Shown here one piece after another: positions 36,670 through 46,103 of a stretch of DNA of 64,000 nt. The position numbers and the translations under genes were made by a program. The stretch comes from Sulfurovum sp. (GTDB lineage: Bacteria > Campylobacterota > Campylobacteria > Campylobacterales > Sulfurovaceae), in contig JAIZOF010000001.1 in the NCBI GenBank assembly GCA_020525365.1, forward strand, positions 340,381-404,380, given 5' to 3'. Numbering within the stretch: the first letter of the stretch is position 1; the number at the start of each line of letters is the position of its first letter. Below the pieces are notes generated by a model, which saw nothing but the letters and a program-made list of their open reading frames with translations, was not told the origin of the DNA and made no database searches.

Positions 36670-37653
36670 CTAGGTACTAGACAATGAGTTTTTATAAAGT
36701 GTAATGATTTTCTCATCTACCTTTGAAATGGCAAGTTGTTTAATCTCATCAAGCATAAAGTAATGCTTCCGTGAGGGTGTTATTTCATTGTATAGATACA
36801 CATGACAAGTGAGCTTGAAATGTGTGTAGGTGTGAGTAATATCACCAAGATATTTTGTGTTACATGGCAAAGAATCAATACTTCCAAAGCCCCAAAGTCC
36901 GTGTAAGAATTTTCCACTACGTTGGGTAAGTGAGAGTGTATTATTGTAGCGGTAAAGGAGAATGTGCTCTTCTTTGTTTGGTATTTTTTTATGTACTTTA
37001 ATTGGGTAATATTCGGGACTATTTTTGCCTTGGCAAATAGAGATAAGAGGACATTGATCGCATTTGGGTACTTTGGGCAGGCAGAGGGTTGCACCAATAT
37101 CCATCATTGCTTGATTGTAATCAAAAGGGTGTTCTGTGTCAACCAGATTATAAGCAAGATCCCATATTTTTTTATCATTAGGAACTTTAATACGATACAA
37201 ACGGCATAAAATGCGACGCACATTTGCTTCCATGATTGGTACGGGTTGACCAAATGCAAATGCGGCAATGGCATGGGCAGTATTTTTCCCAATACCTGGT
37301 AATTTCATGAGTGTGTTAATATTGGAAGGAAGTACAGGGGCAGTACCTCGTGACCCCTCTTTTTCTAATAGGATTTGTGCAGTTTTGTGTAGGTTTTTTG
37401 CACGATTGTAGTATCCTAGCCCCTCCCACACCTTGAGTATCTCATCAAGTGGTGTTTTAGCAAGTATCTTGAGGGTAGGAAATTTTTTTAAAAAAGGAAA
37501 ATAGAAACGCTCTAGAACTGTCTTGACTTGCGTTTGCTGTAGCATTATTTCACTGACATAAATATGGTATGGGTCATTTGTGGTACGCCATGGTAGGTTG
37601 TGTCGTCCATATTGGGCATACCACTCTCTGATTTTTAAATGAAGTTGTTTCAT
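36670..37653 (-). CDS. mutY: A/G-specific adenine DNA glycosylase MutY
   Basis: It removes adenine mispaired with 8-oxoguanine. The helix-hairpin-helix LPGIGKNTAHAIAAFAFG lies at 118-135, the catalytic Glu35 is in VSEIMLQQTQV, and the [4Fe-4S] loop is CLPKVPKCDQCPLISICQ (C-x6-C-x2-C-x5-C). The C-terminal third is a short NUDIX-like 8-oxoG recognition domain. Odd point: the conserved catalytic Asp (DGN in E. coli) is Glu142 here (IMEANVRRIL). Length 327 is normal. It overlaps the upstream gene by four bases (ATGA), so the two are co-translated. Confidence 0.92.
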   Translation of the reverse strand: MKQLHLKIREWYAQYGRHNLPWRTTNDPYHIYVSEIMLQQTQVKTVLERFYFPFLKKFPTLKILAKTPLDEILKVWEGLGYYNRAKNLHKTAQILLEKEGSRGTAPVLPSNINTLMKLPGIGKNTAHAIAAFAFGQPVPIMEANVRRILCRLYRIKVPNDKKIWDLAYNLVDTEHPFDYNQAMMDIGATLCLPKVPKCDQCPLISICQGKNSPEYYPIKVHKKIPNKEEHILLYRYNNTLSLTQRSGKFLHGLWGFGSIDSLPCNTKYLGDITHTYTHFKLTCHVYLYNEITPSRKHYFMLDEIKQLAISKVDEKIITLYKNSLSST

Positions 37654-38162
37654 CCGCCCCAGCCATGCATTTTCTTGGAAATAAGTAGGTCATAGTGCAA
37701 AAAGAGATTATCAATGGTATTGGAAGCAACATAATAGTTTTTTTCCATTAATCTCATCCATTCAAAACGTTGGGAGTAGTCTTTTTTGGGAAGAAAGAGC
37801 AGAATATTTCCACCATTTTTAATGAGAGGATGTAGTTTTTGTAAAAATGTCTCTTGTTTCTCCTCTTCTATGATAGATGTGACAAAAACAAAATCATAGA
37901 GTTTGCCTTGCTGAATATAGCGTGGGCGATCTAATGAAAAAAATTGAAGCTTAGTATGTTTGGTATTATCAAGATGCATATTGATAAGGGTAAAATAGTT
38001 TTTATCAGTACAGTTGAGTTGATATTCATAGTGTTTTTGTGAGACAAAATGATCTAGTATTTTTGGCATATCTATGCCACTTTCTGCAAAATGGAGTAAA
38101 CGTATCATGGGATAGTTTGGGATGATCGTAAGTAATTGGTTGAGTTTCTCTTTTTCAATCAT
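37650..38162 (-). CDS. Hypothetical protein with methyltransferase-like Rossmann pattern
   Basis: About 170 residues. The second half looks like the end of a class I methyltransferase: YDFVFVTSIIEEEKQETFLQ, then HPLIKNGGNILLFLPKK, which matches the acidic strand and the post-motif strand, but the glycine-rich SAM motif at the front (MIRLLHFAESGID) is weak. It may be an inactive relative or a DNA- or protein-binding partner. Start chosen at 38162 (MIEKEKL), with AAGG upstream; the frame extends to 38192. Coupled to mutY downstream and divergent from nrdB. Confidence 0.6.
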   Translation of the reverse strand: MIEKEKLNQLLTIIPNYPMIRLLHFAESGIDMPKILDHFVSQKHYEYQLNCTDKNYFTLINMHLDNTKHTKLQFFSLDRPRYIQQGKLYDFVFVTSIIEEEKQETFLQKLHPLIKNGGNILLFLPKKDYSQRFEWMRLMEKNYYVASNTIDNLFLHYDLLISKKMHGWGG

Positions 38163-38309
38163 TTTCATACCTTGGAGTGTAGCCAAGCACACTGAAAAAA
38201 AGATAAAAAGAGCAGGAAAAATTATTGAGATAAAGAGAAAGTGTAAAATTTCAACAAGGTTGAGTATAATAAAAAACTTAATCTAAAAAAAGTGGCACAA
38301 GGCAGACAG

Positions 38310-39329
38310 ATGGTACGAAAAAAAATATATAACCCTGAGTCAGAAGAGAAAACCAATGAACGAAAGATTTTTGGAGGGAATCCTACAGGAATTTTTGAAC
38401 TCAATGATATTAAATACCAGTGGGCATATAATCTTTGGGAGATGATGCTCAACAATACATGGTTTCCCAAAGAGGTTGATATGACACGAGATATTAATGA
38501 TTATAAAAATCTTACAGAAGCCGAAAAACAAGCGTATGACAAGGTGCTTGCACAATTGATCTTTATGGATTCACTTCAGACCAATAATATTATTGATAAC
38601 CTCAATCCATTTATTACTGCACCAGAGGTAAATCTTATTTTGGTACGACAGGCATTTGAAGAGGCATTGCATTCTCAAAGTTATGCAGTGATGGTTGACA
38701 GTATCTCTACTAATACAGATGAGATTTATGACCTTTGGCGACGCGATATGAAGCTTAAACATAAGAATGATGCAATTGCTAAAGTCTATGAAGATCTCTC
38801 AAAGAATCCAACTGATGATAATATTGTTAAGGCAATGTTTGCCAACCAGATTCTCGAAGGTATCTATTTTTATAGTGGTTTTACTTACCTTTATACATTA
38901 GCACGTGCAGACAAGATGCTTGGATCAGCACAAATGATTCGTTTTATCCAGCGCGATGAAGTGACCCATTTACTAATTTTTCAAAATATGATTAATGTTA
39001 CAAAAAAAGAGCGCCCTGAACTTTTTACACCACAACTGATTGAAGAAGTGTATGAGATGTTCCGTTCGGCTGTCAAACTTGAGAGCGAGTGGGGAGCCTA
39101 CATCACCCAAGGACAGATACTTGGATTAACTGATGAGATTATTGAGAAGTATATTAAGTATTTGGCAGATCAGCGTCTAAGTGCTGTTGGACTTGAGAAG
39201 CTCTATAATGTTGAGCACCCCATAAAGTGGGTAGATAACTTTTCTAAATTTAATGATCAAAAGACTAACTTTTTTGAAGGCAATGTGACCAACTATTCTA
39301 AAGGAAGTCTTAACTTAGACGATTTTTAA
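38310..39329 (+). CDS. nrdB: Ribonucleoside-diphosphate reductase small subunit (class Ia/Ic)
   Basis: It holds the di-metal cofactor and radical for deoxyribonucleotide synthesis, working with NrdA, which is not in this window. Metal ligands lie in [12 protein letters not shown] (helix C), [13 protein letters not shown] and [10 protein letters not shown]. The N-terminus [19 protein letters not shown] matches Campylobacterota NrdB. I chose ATG 38310 with AAGG in front; the frame also has a GTG at 38292. At 339 residues it is normal. It precedes the hydrolase gene by 11 bases. Confidence 0.93.
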   Translation: MVRKKIYNPESEEKTNERKIFGGNPTGIFELNDIKYQWAYNLWEMMLNNTWFPKEVDMTRDINDYKNLTEAEKQAYDKVLAQLIFMDSLQTNNIIDNLNPFITAPEVNLILVRQAFEEALHSQSYAVMVDSISTNTDEIYDLWRRDMKLKHKNDAIAKVYEDLSKNPTDDNIVKAMFANQILEGIYFYSGFTYLYTLARADKMLGSAQMIRFIQRDEVTHLLIFQNMINVTKKERPELFTPQLIEEVYEMFRSAVKLESEWGAYITQGQILGLTDEIIEKYIKYLADQRLSAVGLEKLYNVEHPIKWVDNFSKFNDQKTNFFEGNVTNYSKGSLNLDDF

Positions 39330-39340
39330 AAGAGAAGAAA

Positions 39341-40072
39341 ATGTTATATAGACGAAAACCTATGCGTGTGGCAACATTTCAGTTGTCTTCACATAAGCGT
39401 TACCAAACCAACCTTGATAGACTTTTTGAATATATACGTACCCACTGCGAGCAAGAGATTATTGTTGTTCCTGAAGTTTTTCTAACTACTTATGATTATG
39501 AGCATCTTGCTACTGCAGCAAAGTTCTCAGCAATGGCACTCAAGTTACTTAAAAAAGAGATAGATACACAAATACTTGTGATTACTCTTCTTATTGAAGA
39601 GGAAGAGTTATACTATAATCAAGCAGTAGTTATCCATAAACATAAAGTGGTGCATCGACAGGAAAAAGTGAAGCTCTTTAAACTTGGAGACGAAGACCTT
39701 TATCTTGCAGAAGGGAAAAAGAAACGTATTAAGCCTTTTGAGATAGATGGGATAAAATATGCACTTTTGATCTGTTTTGAACTCCGCTTTAAAGATTTAT
39801 GGAAACAGATAGAAGGTGCCGATGTAGTCCTTGTACCTGCAAGATGGGGGCTACCACGAAAACAGCATTTGGAGATTCTTTCACGAGCCTTGGCAGTGAT
39901 GAATCAGTGCTATGTGATTGTTTCAAATAGTGCTGACAATGATATGGCCTCCTCTTCCGCAATTATCTCTCCGAATGGCAATATTATTATGAATGATAAG
40001 AATGAAGTAATCGAAGGTATAGTGGATTTTAAAGAAATCAAGAAGATACGCCGTTATATTGTAATGAATTAG
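39341..40072 (+). CDS. Carbon-nitrogen hydrolase (nitrilase superfamily)
   Basis: A 243-residue member of the nitrilase/amidase superfamily. The catalytic triad is visible: Glu in VVPEVFLTTYD, Lys in EKVKLFKLGDED, Cys in LLICFELRFKDLW. It probably acts on an omega-amide, carbamoyl or similar C-N bond; substrate is not readable. A second in-frame ATG (39362, MRVATFQL) starts directly at the first strand and may be the true start; the first has AGAGAAG before it. It follows nrdB closely. Confidence 0.82.
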   Translation: MLYRRKPMRVATFQLSSHKRYQTNLDRLFEYIRTHCEQEIIVVPEVFLTTYDYEHLATAAKFSAMALKLLKKEIDTQILVITLLIEEEELYYNQAVVIHKHKVVHRQEKVKLFKLGDEDLYLAEGKKKRIKPFEIDGIKYALLICFELRFKDLWKQIEGADVVLVPARWGLPRKQHLEILSRALAVMNQCYVIVSNSADNDMASSSAIISPNGNIIMNDKNEVIEGIVDFKEIKKIRRYIVMN

Positions 40073-40137
40073 AGTAGTGTAACTATAATTTTGATAGAAT
40101 TTCCCCTAGCTATAAAGGGGCAGAGGAATTTTGAAGA

Positions 40138-40773
40138 ATGATTAAAGCGAGAAATAGGCAGAATCTTGTTGGAGAGATAGAGCAACACTTTTCTCTTGAT
40201 CTACATGTAAAAAAAGCACTTCTTACTATTGATCGTGAAGTTTTTGTTCCTCAAGAATTTAAACATCTTTCCTATAAACTCGATGCTCTTCCACTAGCCG
40301 ATAGCCAGTGGATATCCTCTCCTTTAACTGTTGCCAAAATGACTCAACACCTTGAGCTTGAGGGAGTTGATTCAGTACTTGAGATTGGCTGTGGAAGTGG
40401 ATATCAAGCTGCAATTTTAAGTAGGATATGTCGTCGTGTCTTTACGATAGAGCGTATTGATGGACTACTCAAAGAGACTAAAAACCGTTTTAATGAACTA
40501 GGAATACACAATATATTTACCCGATTTGATGATGGGCAGCGCGGCTGGAAACAGTATGCACCATTTGAACGTATTCTATTCTCTGCTACGGCAAAAGAGA
40601 TACCACAAGTACTTTTTGATCAACTCATGGAGGGAGGTATTTTGCTCGCTCCTATTGAGCAGACAGAAAACTATCATATTCTAACAAGATTCTACAAAAA
40701 GAATGGACGTGTCACGTCAGAAACAATAGAACAGTGCCTCTTTGTGCCAGTACTCGATGGTACACAAAAATAG
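40138..40773 (+). CDS. pcm: Protein-L-isoaspartate O-methyltransferase
   Basis: It methylates abnormal L-isoaspartyl residues with SAM to start their repair. The family-specific loop DSQWISSPLTVAKMTQHL near residues 58-75 is followed by the SAM motif SVLEIGCGSGYQAAILSRI near 81-99, then GWKQYAPFERILFSATAKEI and a C-terminal GGILLAPI. Length 211 is typical. GAGGAA about 9 bases before the ATG is a fair ribosome-binding site. Confidence 0.9.
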   Translation: MIKARNRQNLVGEIEQHFSLDLHVKKALLTIDREVFVPQEFKHLSYKLDALPLADSQWISSPLTVAKMTQHLELEGVDSVLEIGCGSGYQAAILSRICRRVFTIERIDGLLKETKNRFNELGIHNIFTRFDDGQRGWKQYAPFERILFSATAKEIPQVLFDQLMEGGILLAPIEQTENYHILTRFYKKNGRVTSETIEQCLFVPVLDGTQK

Positions 40774-40847
40774 CCTCTCTTTTTGATTGATACTTTTTCA
40801 TTAAATTTATGATATGATTAATAAAATATGAAATATAAAGGCAGGAA

Positions 40848-41486
40848 ATGGAAAAGTTGATGAAGCCTGCAGAATACGCCAAAGAACTGGGTATTTCACG
40901 ACAAGCTGTTTACGCAAAAATCAAACGAGGTGTTTTGACTGCCAAGGATATTGAAGGCAAACTCTATATTGTGGTTGATGCTGATATTAAGCAGAAAAAG
41001 AGTTCTCAAGATATATTTCAGCACAATAGGGAGGTTAAAAAGGCTTCTAATGCCTCTCCAAAGGAGAAAGAGTATGAAGCATTGTTGGTTGCAAAAGATG
41101 AGACAATTGCTGTACTTAAGGGTACGGTGAAGGATCTCAAGAAGTCCAATAAGCAGATATCTATGACATTGCGTGGAGAAATTGATCTTCTTAAAGAGGC
41201 TTTTCATGAGATGCGTACACTCTATGTACATCAATTAGAGCATCAAAATGCTTCTACTAAGACAATCGATATTGTGACAGAAGAGGAATATGAAACTTCA
41301 GACAGTAAGCAGTGGATTAGTATTAAAAAATTTTTTAAAAAAATGAGAATTACAAAATTAAAACAGCAAGAAAAGCTTTTTAAGCGTCTAAAAAAAGTAT
41401 GGAAATCTGGTGACAGTCGTATACAGAAGATTAATGGAAAATTTAAGATTGATATTCATAGTAACTATGAAGATATGGTAAAGTAG
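40848..41486 (+). CDS. Putative DNA-binding protein with helix-turn-helix and coiled coil
   Basis: 212 residues. The N-terminus has a MerR/excisionase-like helix-turn-helix (MKPAEYAKELGISRQAVYAK). Residues about 75-145 are a heptad-rich coiled coil, and the C-terminus is strongly basic (KKFFKKMRITKLKQQEKLFK). The pattern resembles the DUF3972-type proteins found in Campylobacterota, but this is recollection. It may be a nucleoid- or chromosome-organising factor. AGGAA precedes the ATG; a terminator follows at 41503. Confidence 0.65.
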   Translation: MEKLMKPAEYAKELGISRQAVYAKIKRGVLTAKDIEGKLYIVVDADIKQKKSSQDIFQHNREVKKASNASPKEKEYEALLVAKDETIAVLKGTVKDLKKSNKQISMTLRGEIDLLKEAFHEMRTLYVHQLEHQNASTKTIDIVTEEEYETSDSKQWISIKKFFKKMRITKLKQQEKLFKRLKKVWKSGDSRIQKINGKFKIDIHSNYEDMVK

Positions 41487-41502
41487 TATCATAAAATATC
41501 CC

Positions 41503-41530
41503 AATAGTGTAGTTTTCTACTATTTTTTAT
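41503..41530 (+). terminator. Rho-independent terminator after the helix-turn-helix gene
   Basis: AATAG...TAG-TTTT-CTA-CTATT forms a stem with a two-base bulge, followed by a T run. It lies 16 bases after the stop and could also serve the convergent DUF58 gene in part. Confidence 0.5.
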
Positions 41531-41563
41531 AAGAAGATAGAAAATTTAAAATCTTTAGCACTA

Positions 41564-42388
41564 CTAAAAAAGTGTTAAAAGCTTTTCGATAGGCTCTTCC
41601 TCGGTCAAGATTTTTACGTAACGTATATTGTGGCGTGAGAATGTTTTGATTATTGCTTCATCATGCATCTTTCTTTGAGTAAGATAATGAACTGTACTGT
41701 GTTTACTTATATAGGTATGCTTTTTTCTTCCTGTTTTGGGATGATGCAGTATAACCTCACCTTTATGTTGGGGGAACTCCTCATCTTGATGTCGTATTAT
41801 GATAGCAATTACCTCATGTCGTTGTGCAAGCAAAGAGAGATCAATTGGCTCGAGAAAATCATACAAAATAAAAAGTAGAGAGGGTTTTTCTATACGCTTA
41901 AAAAGGTCATCTGTGCAACTACAAATATCAAGAGATGCATCCATGAGCATAGCTTCATTAAGTTGTTGTGAAAAGTGCTCTATATCAAAAAGTTGTTTGG
42001 TTGGAGGTGTAGAAAATATTTTTTTTGGGGTGTAGCCAATACCAGTAAAGAGATCATTATTGTGTTGTACTGCATACCCAAGGGTAGCAACGACTTCTGT
42101 CATAATTTCTTGTTTTGCATTATCTTTGTTACAATAGACTCCTCCATCCATTAGTGTAGCGACAACGACTGAGAGCTCTTTGTTGGTATACAGTTCTTTG
42201 ATGTAGGGCTTACCAAGTTTTGCAGTGATGATCCAGTTTATTTTCCGGATATCATCACCTACCTGATACTCTCTCAGTTCAACAAAATCATGCCCCTCAC
42301 CACGTAGCTTAGAAAGACTGTGCCCGCTAAGTAGAGTATAGACATTTTGACGGGATTTCAGTAGAAGTGTTTTAAAATTTTGAGTCAT
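41564..42388 (-). CDS. DUF58-domain protein of the Bat/MoxR operon
   Basis: A 274-residue DUF58 protein, thought to act with MoxR ATPases and VWA proteins in assembling or protecting envelope or metal-centre proteins. Diagnostic block: LSKLRGEGHDFVELREYQVGDDIRKINW near residues 24-50, then a VWA-like region (VVATLMDGG). It is the last gene of the minus-strand operon, 97 bases after moxR; the wide gap and poor ribosome-binding site suggest lower expression or a separate start. Confidence 0.85.
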   Translation of the reverse strand: MTQNFKTLLLKSRQNVYTLLSGHSLSKLRGEGHDFVELREYQVGDDIRKINWIITAKLGKPYIKELYTNKELSVVVATLMDGGVYCNKDNAKQEIMTEVVATLGYAVQHNNDLFTGIGYTPKKIFSTPPTKQLFDIEHFSQQLNEAMLMDASLDICSCTDDLFKRIEKPSLLFILYDFLEPIDLSLLAQRHEVIAIIIRHQDEEFPQHKGEVILHHPKTGRKKHTYISKHSTVHYLTQRKMHDEAIIKTFSRHNIRYVKILTEEEPIEKLLTLF

Positions 42389-42485
42389 AAGGTTCCCAAA
42401 AGTTTATTACATTATAAAGGGCGTAAAAGTTTTCATTTAAAGATAGTTTTATTGGGTCGATAAGTATCATTTTTTTTGCTTTCTT

Positions 42486-43433
42486 CTATGGAATTGGTAG
42501 TGTCTCTACAATTTGAGTAATAATCTCGTCACTTTTAATTCCCTTGGCTCTTGCCTCATAGCTTAGTACAATTCGGTGACGCAGTACATCATGAATAACC
42601 ATACCTATGTCTGAAGGGGCAACAAAAGTATTGCCACGCAAGAAGGCTTTGGCACGAGAGGCTTTGTGGAGATCAATGGAAGCACGAGGACTAACCCCGT
42701 ACATAATCTTATTTTTAAGATTTTCAAGACCAAAACGTTCAGGCTCCCTTGTAGCTGTAACAAGTTGAATCATGTAGGTTTCCAATTCAGAGTCAATGTG
42801 TATTTTTTCAAGTATATTTTGTAGTGTGTAGAGCTCTTTGATTTCAAGTACCTTTTCAACCTTTTCAAAACTTTTGGTTGCCCCTTTTCGCATAATCTCC
42901 AACTCTTGAGCTTCTGTATTGTGACTAACTACTAGTTTCATCATGAAACGATCAAGTTGTGCTTCAGGAAGAGTATAGACCCCCTCTTGCTCGATGGGAT
43001 TTTGGGTTGCCATGACAAGAAATGGTTTTTCAAGAGAGAATGTTTCATCAGCAATAGTGACTTGGCGCTCCTGCATGACCTCAAGCAGTGCTGATTGTAC
43101 CTTGGCAGGTGCACGGTTAATTTCATCGGCAAGGAGAAGGTGGGTAAAGAGAGGTCCTTTTTTGATACTGAAAGTGTGTCCTTTTGGATTGTATATTTGC
43201 GCACCAATAATGTCAGAAGGGAGAAGGTCTGGTGTAAACTGAATACGTTTGAAGTCTAGCCCAAGTGCTTTAGAGAGTGCGTTGATGGTTGTAGTTTTGG
43301 CAAGTCCAGGTACCCCTTCAATGAGAATATGTCCATCACTAAGTAGCCCAATGAGAAGCCCCTCTATCATCGTATCTTGTCCAATAACTGCTTTGTGAAG
43401 CTCCTCTTTGAGCCGATGTATTTTGTTTATCAT
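42486..43433 (-). CDS. moxR: MoxR-family AAA+ ATPase
   Basis: A chaperone-like ATPase of the MoxR family that works with VWA proteins. Walker A is EGVPGLAKTTTINAL near residues 39-53, Walker B LLADEINRAPAKVQSALLEVMQ near 101-122, sensor ATQNPIEQEGVYTLPEAQLD near 140. The lid has GVSPRASIDLHKASRAKAFL. 315 residues is normal. It overlaps batD by four bases. Confidence 0.92.
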   Translation of the reverse strand: MINKIHRLKEELHKAVIGQDTMIEGLLIGLLSDGHILIEGVPGLAKTTTINALSKALGLDFKRIQFTPDLLPSDIIGAQIYNPKGHTFSIKKGPLFTHLLLADEINRAPAKVQSALLEVMQERQVTIADETFSLEKPFLVMATQNPIEQEGVYTLPEAQLDRFMMKLVVSHNTEAQELEIMRKGATKSFEKVEKVLEIKELYTLQNILEKIHIDSELETYMIQLVTATREPERFGLENLKNKIMYGVSPRASIDLHKASRAKAFLRGNTFVAPSDIGMVIHDVLRHRIVLSYEARAKGIKSDEIITQIVETLPIP

Positions 43434-44569
43434 AATAGCTTCTCCTTTGCCTTCTCTTTGAGTAGTTTAAGAGAGTACGATTCTTTGTTGTATAGGTCGG
43501 ACTCCAATTGTTGTATAATCTCTTGAAACATGATAGGGTTGTGTGCTATCAGTAACTGGAGTAGTATTTTTCTCTCTTTGCACATATCTATTTTAGATAC
43601 AAGAGGATGGCTTTTTGCTACTTTTTTTCTATGTTTCCACCTAAAGAGCCATCCAGTGGTAAATCCAGCACCAAAGACTACAAGGTATCCAAGTAAGTTT
43701 ATAAGCTGATTCCAGTCTGTTGTATAGGGTGGTGGGTTATCAATATTATCTATAAGTGTCTTGGTGTTGACCTTTTCTATATCAAAATGTGTGGAGGGAA
43801 TTTTTAGTAGATAACTTTGCTCTTTTTTGGGATTAAATGCTTTAATATTAATAGCAGGCAAGGTAAAACTTTGTTCTGAAGAGAGTGCCATAAAGTAAGT
43901 GATTTTACTGTAAGTCCCTTCTTTGCTATAAGAAGAGTGTATTGTTGGTTTTTCATTAAAAAGTGTAAATACCTGCGAAGAGGAGATAAGCGATTTAAGC
44001 AGAGGGGGATACCCATTTCCTTTCAGTATTACTTGAAAAGGAATAGGTTCATATGCTTTGGCATGAGTCTTCCCAAGATCATAGGAGAGAGTAAAGTCTC
44101 CTACAAGAAGGGTTTTAGGAGGCAATGGTTTTACATAGAGTGTGAGTGGTGGAAGGGAAATTTGAGTATTACACGTTTCAAGTGTTTTGGTATTATCTCT
44201 ATCTCCTGAAAAGCTATAGGCAATACTCTCATCATTGGTTACACGCTTGATAAGATTAAAGTGCAGCTCAATCTTGCCACTTTTCATTGGATAGACAAGA
44301 TAAAGATAGTGTGCCTTGGTGTTGTGGTAATTGTCTGTCTCTTTGGAGTCTATGCGCTTAAATATATATTCAGAAGAAGGCTTGAGGTCAAAGTTAAAAA
44401 AGAGCACGATATTGTGATTGGTCTGGTTAAGATCAATAGAGAGAACAACAGGCTCTTTGACATAAGGAGATGTAAGGTTGGCATGGGGAGTAAAGTTGAA
44501 GTCTTCTGCATTTAATAAAGTTACAAAAAATATGAGTAGAAACAGAAGACTACCAAGGTTGTATCTCAC
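43430..44569 (-). CDS. BatD-like membrane protein
   Basis: About 379 residues with signal peptide (YNLGSLLFLLIFFVTLLNA), beta-sandwich periplasmic domains and one membrane segment near the C-terminus (LGYLVVFGAGFTTGWLF) followed by a basic cytoplasmic tail. The layout and its place between batB and moxR identify BatD of the aerotolerance operon; sequence conservation is low. The frame is open to 44638, but a GTG at 44569 has AAAGGA before it and leads straight into the signal peptide, so I prefer it; it overlaps batB by 20 bases. Confidence 0.75.
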   Translation of the reverse strand: MRYNLGSLLFLLIFFVTLLNAEDFNFTPHANLTSPYVKEPVVLSIDLNQTNHNIVLFFNFDLKPSSEYIFKRIDSKETDNYHNTKAHYLYLVYPMKSGKIELHFNLIKRVTNDESIAYSFSGDRDNTKTLETCNTQISLPPLTLYVKPLPPKTLLVGDFTLSYDLGKTHAKAYEPIPFQVILKGNGYPPLLKSLISSSQVFTLFNEKPTIHSSYSKEGTYSKITYFMALSSEQSFTLPAINIKAFNPKKEQSYLLKIPSTHFDIEKVNTKTLIDNIDNPPPYTTDWNQLINLLGYLVVFGAGFTTGWLFRWKHRKKVAKSHPLVSKIDMCKERKILLQLLIAHNPIMFQEIIQQLESDLYNKESYSLKLLKEKAKEKLL

Positions 44570-46103
44570 GTATGTATCCTTTATTGATAAGTTCATAAAC
44601 TTTAGAGCCAAGAGGAAGTGGTTGTCTCTCTCTATCAAATTTAAGCTTTTCTTTTTGTTGCTCTTTCCCTTTGCTTTTATCTTCTCTTTGTCCGCCAGTA
44701 CTAGAGCCTGAACTTATTTGCTGCTGACTATTATTTGTGCTCTTATTACTTTTATTGTATTGAGCTTTATTTTTATTTTTCTGACTACCCTGAGGTTTAG
44801 GTTGAGTAATACTGATTTGATGGTTATGATAATTTTTTAACCAAGAAATTAATGCTAAATTATAGGTAGCATCCTCCTCCTTGCCAAGCTGCAATGCCTT
44901 AGTATAATACATCTTGGCTTTATCATACGTATGCTCCATGACGTAGGTATTTGCAATATTATAGTAGAGCTTCTGCTTGAGTTTGGGTGACGTAGTTTGA
45001 ATAGAGGCATAAAGTTTGCGAGCTGTTGTGTAGTCACCAAGACGATATATTGTAGTAGCAAGGGCATACCGTTGCTGCAATGAAGGTGTCTTGATGTCAA
45101 GTAAAGTTTTCTTGCTACGATTGTAGTCTTTTTGCATATAGGCATTATAGGCATTATTGAGTGCCAGACTGTCAAAAAGACTTGCTTGTAGGTTTACTCC
45201 AGCTAGAGTGACAAATAGCAGTAAGTAATATGAGGCACGAGTATGTAGCACTATAAAGAGGATAGCAGCAAGTAGCAGAGGAAGAAAGTAAAGTTCAGTA
45301 TGATTTTGATAGAGCTTATTGATTAGTCTGTTGTGTCTATTCCCCTGTAGAAAACTTTTTGTAATGGCATTAGCACTTTGTTGTGGTGTACCAGAAGCAA
45401 TAAGATAGGTTCCTCCTGTAGCGTTGGCAAGTGATATGAGTAGTGGATTGATACGTGAGATAACCAAATGATTTTGTTTATCTTTTAGCATTGTGCCATC
45501 ATCTTTAGGAATAGTTGCCCCCTGTGTTGTTCCTAATGCCAGAATAGTTAGATGTATGTTGGTACCATTGAGTGCCCCAAGGAGTTTGTGTAGATTATGC
45601 TCTTCGCCTCCATCGGTGATGAGTAGCACTTCTCTATATTTTTGTTTAAATGAGGTAATCTTTTTGAAGAGATTCTCAAGCGATGTTCCTTTGGTTAAAA
45701 TATTTTTGGGTTCAAGTGCACTTAGTGCCATATGAATGAGTTGATGATCTGTTGTTGGGGGAGAGAGTAACAGTGGATTTGTTGTGAAAGCAATAAGCAT
45801 AATATTGTCTTTTGTGTTAGCCTCAAGAAGTGCATTAATGGTTTCCTTGGCATAGGTATAGCGATTTGGTTTAATATCCTGTACACGCATAGAGTAGGAG
45901 ACATCCAATGCAATGAGTATATCTTGTGCTTGTATGGGTATCTCTTTGACTCCTTTTTCTAATTGTGGTCTTGAGAGCGAAAAGATAATTAGTCCTAGAA
46001 TGATGAGGTGAATATATTGCTGAAGTAATCTTGGTCTGAGTAGATAAGAAAGTAATCCTAAAGGAATTAATAAAAAGAGGAACTGTGGATAAAGAAGTGT
46101 CAT
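44550..46103 (-). CDS. BatB/BatC-like fusion: von Willebrand factor A domain plus TPR repeats
   Basis: 517 residues. After two N-terminal membrane helices, a VWA domain has the MIDAS motif DVSYSMRV near residues 76-83, and AFTTNPLLLSPPTTD. Another membrane helix (about 250-270) is followed by TPR-like repeats (YALATTIYRLGDYTTARKLY, NIANTYVMEHTYDKAKMYY) and a Gln/Ser/Lys-rich tail. In many bacteria the VWA and TPR parts are separate BatB and BatC proteins. The start MTLLYPQF at 46103 is preceded by AGGAG; the frame also has an ATG at 46136. Confidence 0.82.
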   Translation of the reverse strand: MTLLYPQFLFLLIPLGLLSYLLRPRLLQQYIHLIILGLIIFSLSRPQLEKGVKEIPIQAQDILIALDVSYSMRVQDIKPNRYTYAKETINALLEANTKDNIMLIAFTTNPLLLSPPTTDHQLIHMALSALEPKNILTKGTSLENLFKKITSFKQKYREVLLITDGGEEHNLHKLLGALNGTNIHLTILALGTTQGATIPKDDGTMLKDKQNHLVISRINPLLISLANATGGTYLIASGTPQQSANAITKSFLQGNRHNRLINKLYQNHTELYFLPLLLAAILFIVLHTRASYYLLLFVTLAGVNLQASLFDSLALNNAYNAYMQKDYNRSKKTLLDIKTPSLQQRYALATTIYRLGDYTTARKLYASIQTTSPKLKQKLYYNIANTYVMEHTYDKAKMYYTKALQLGKEEDATYNLALISWLKNYHNHQISITQPKPQGSQKNKNKAQYNKSNKSTNNSQQQISSGSSTGGQREDKSKGKEQQKEKLKFDRERQPLPLGSKVYELINKGYIREIQPW

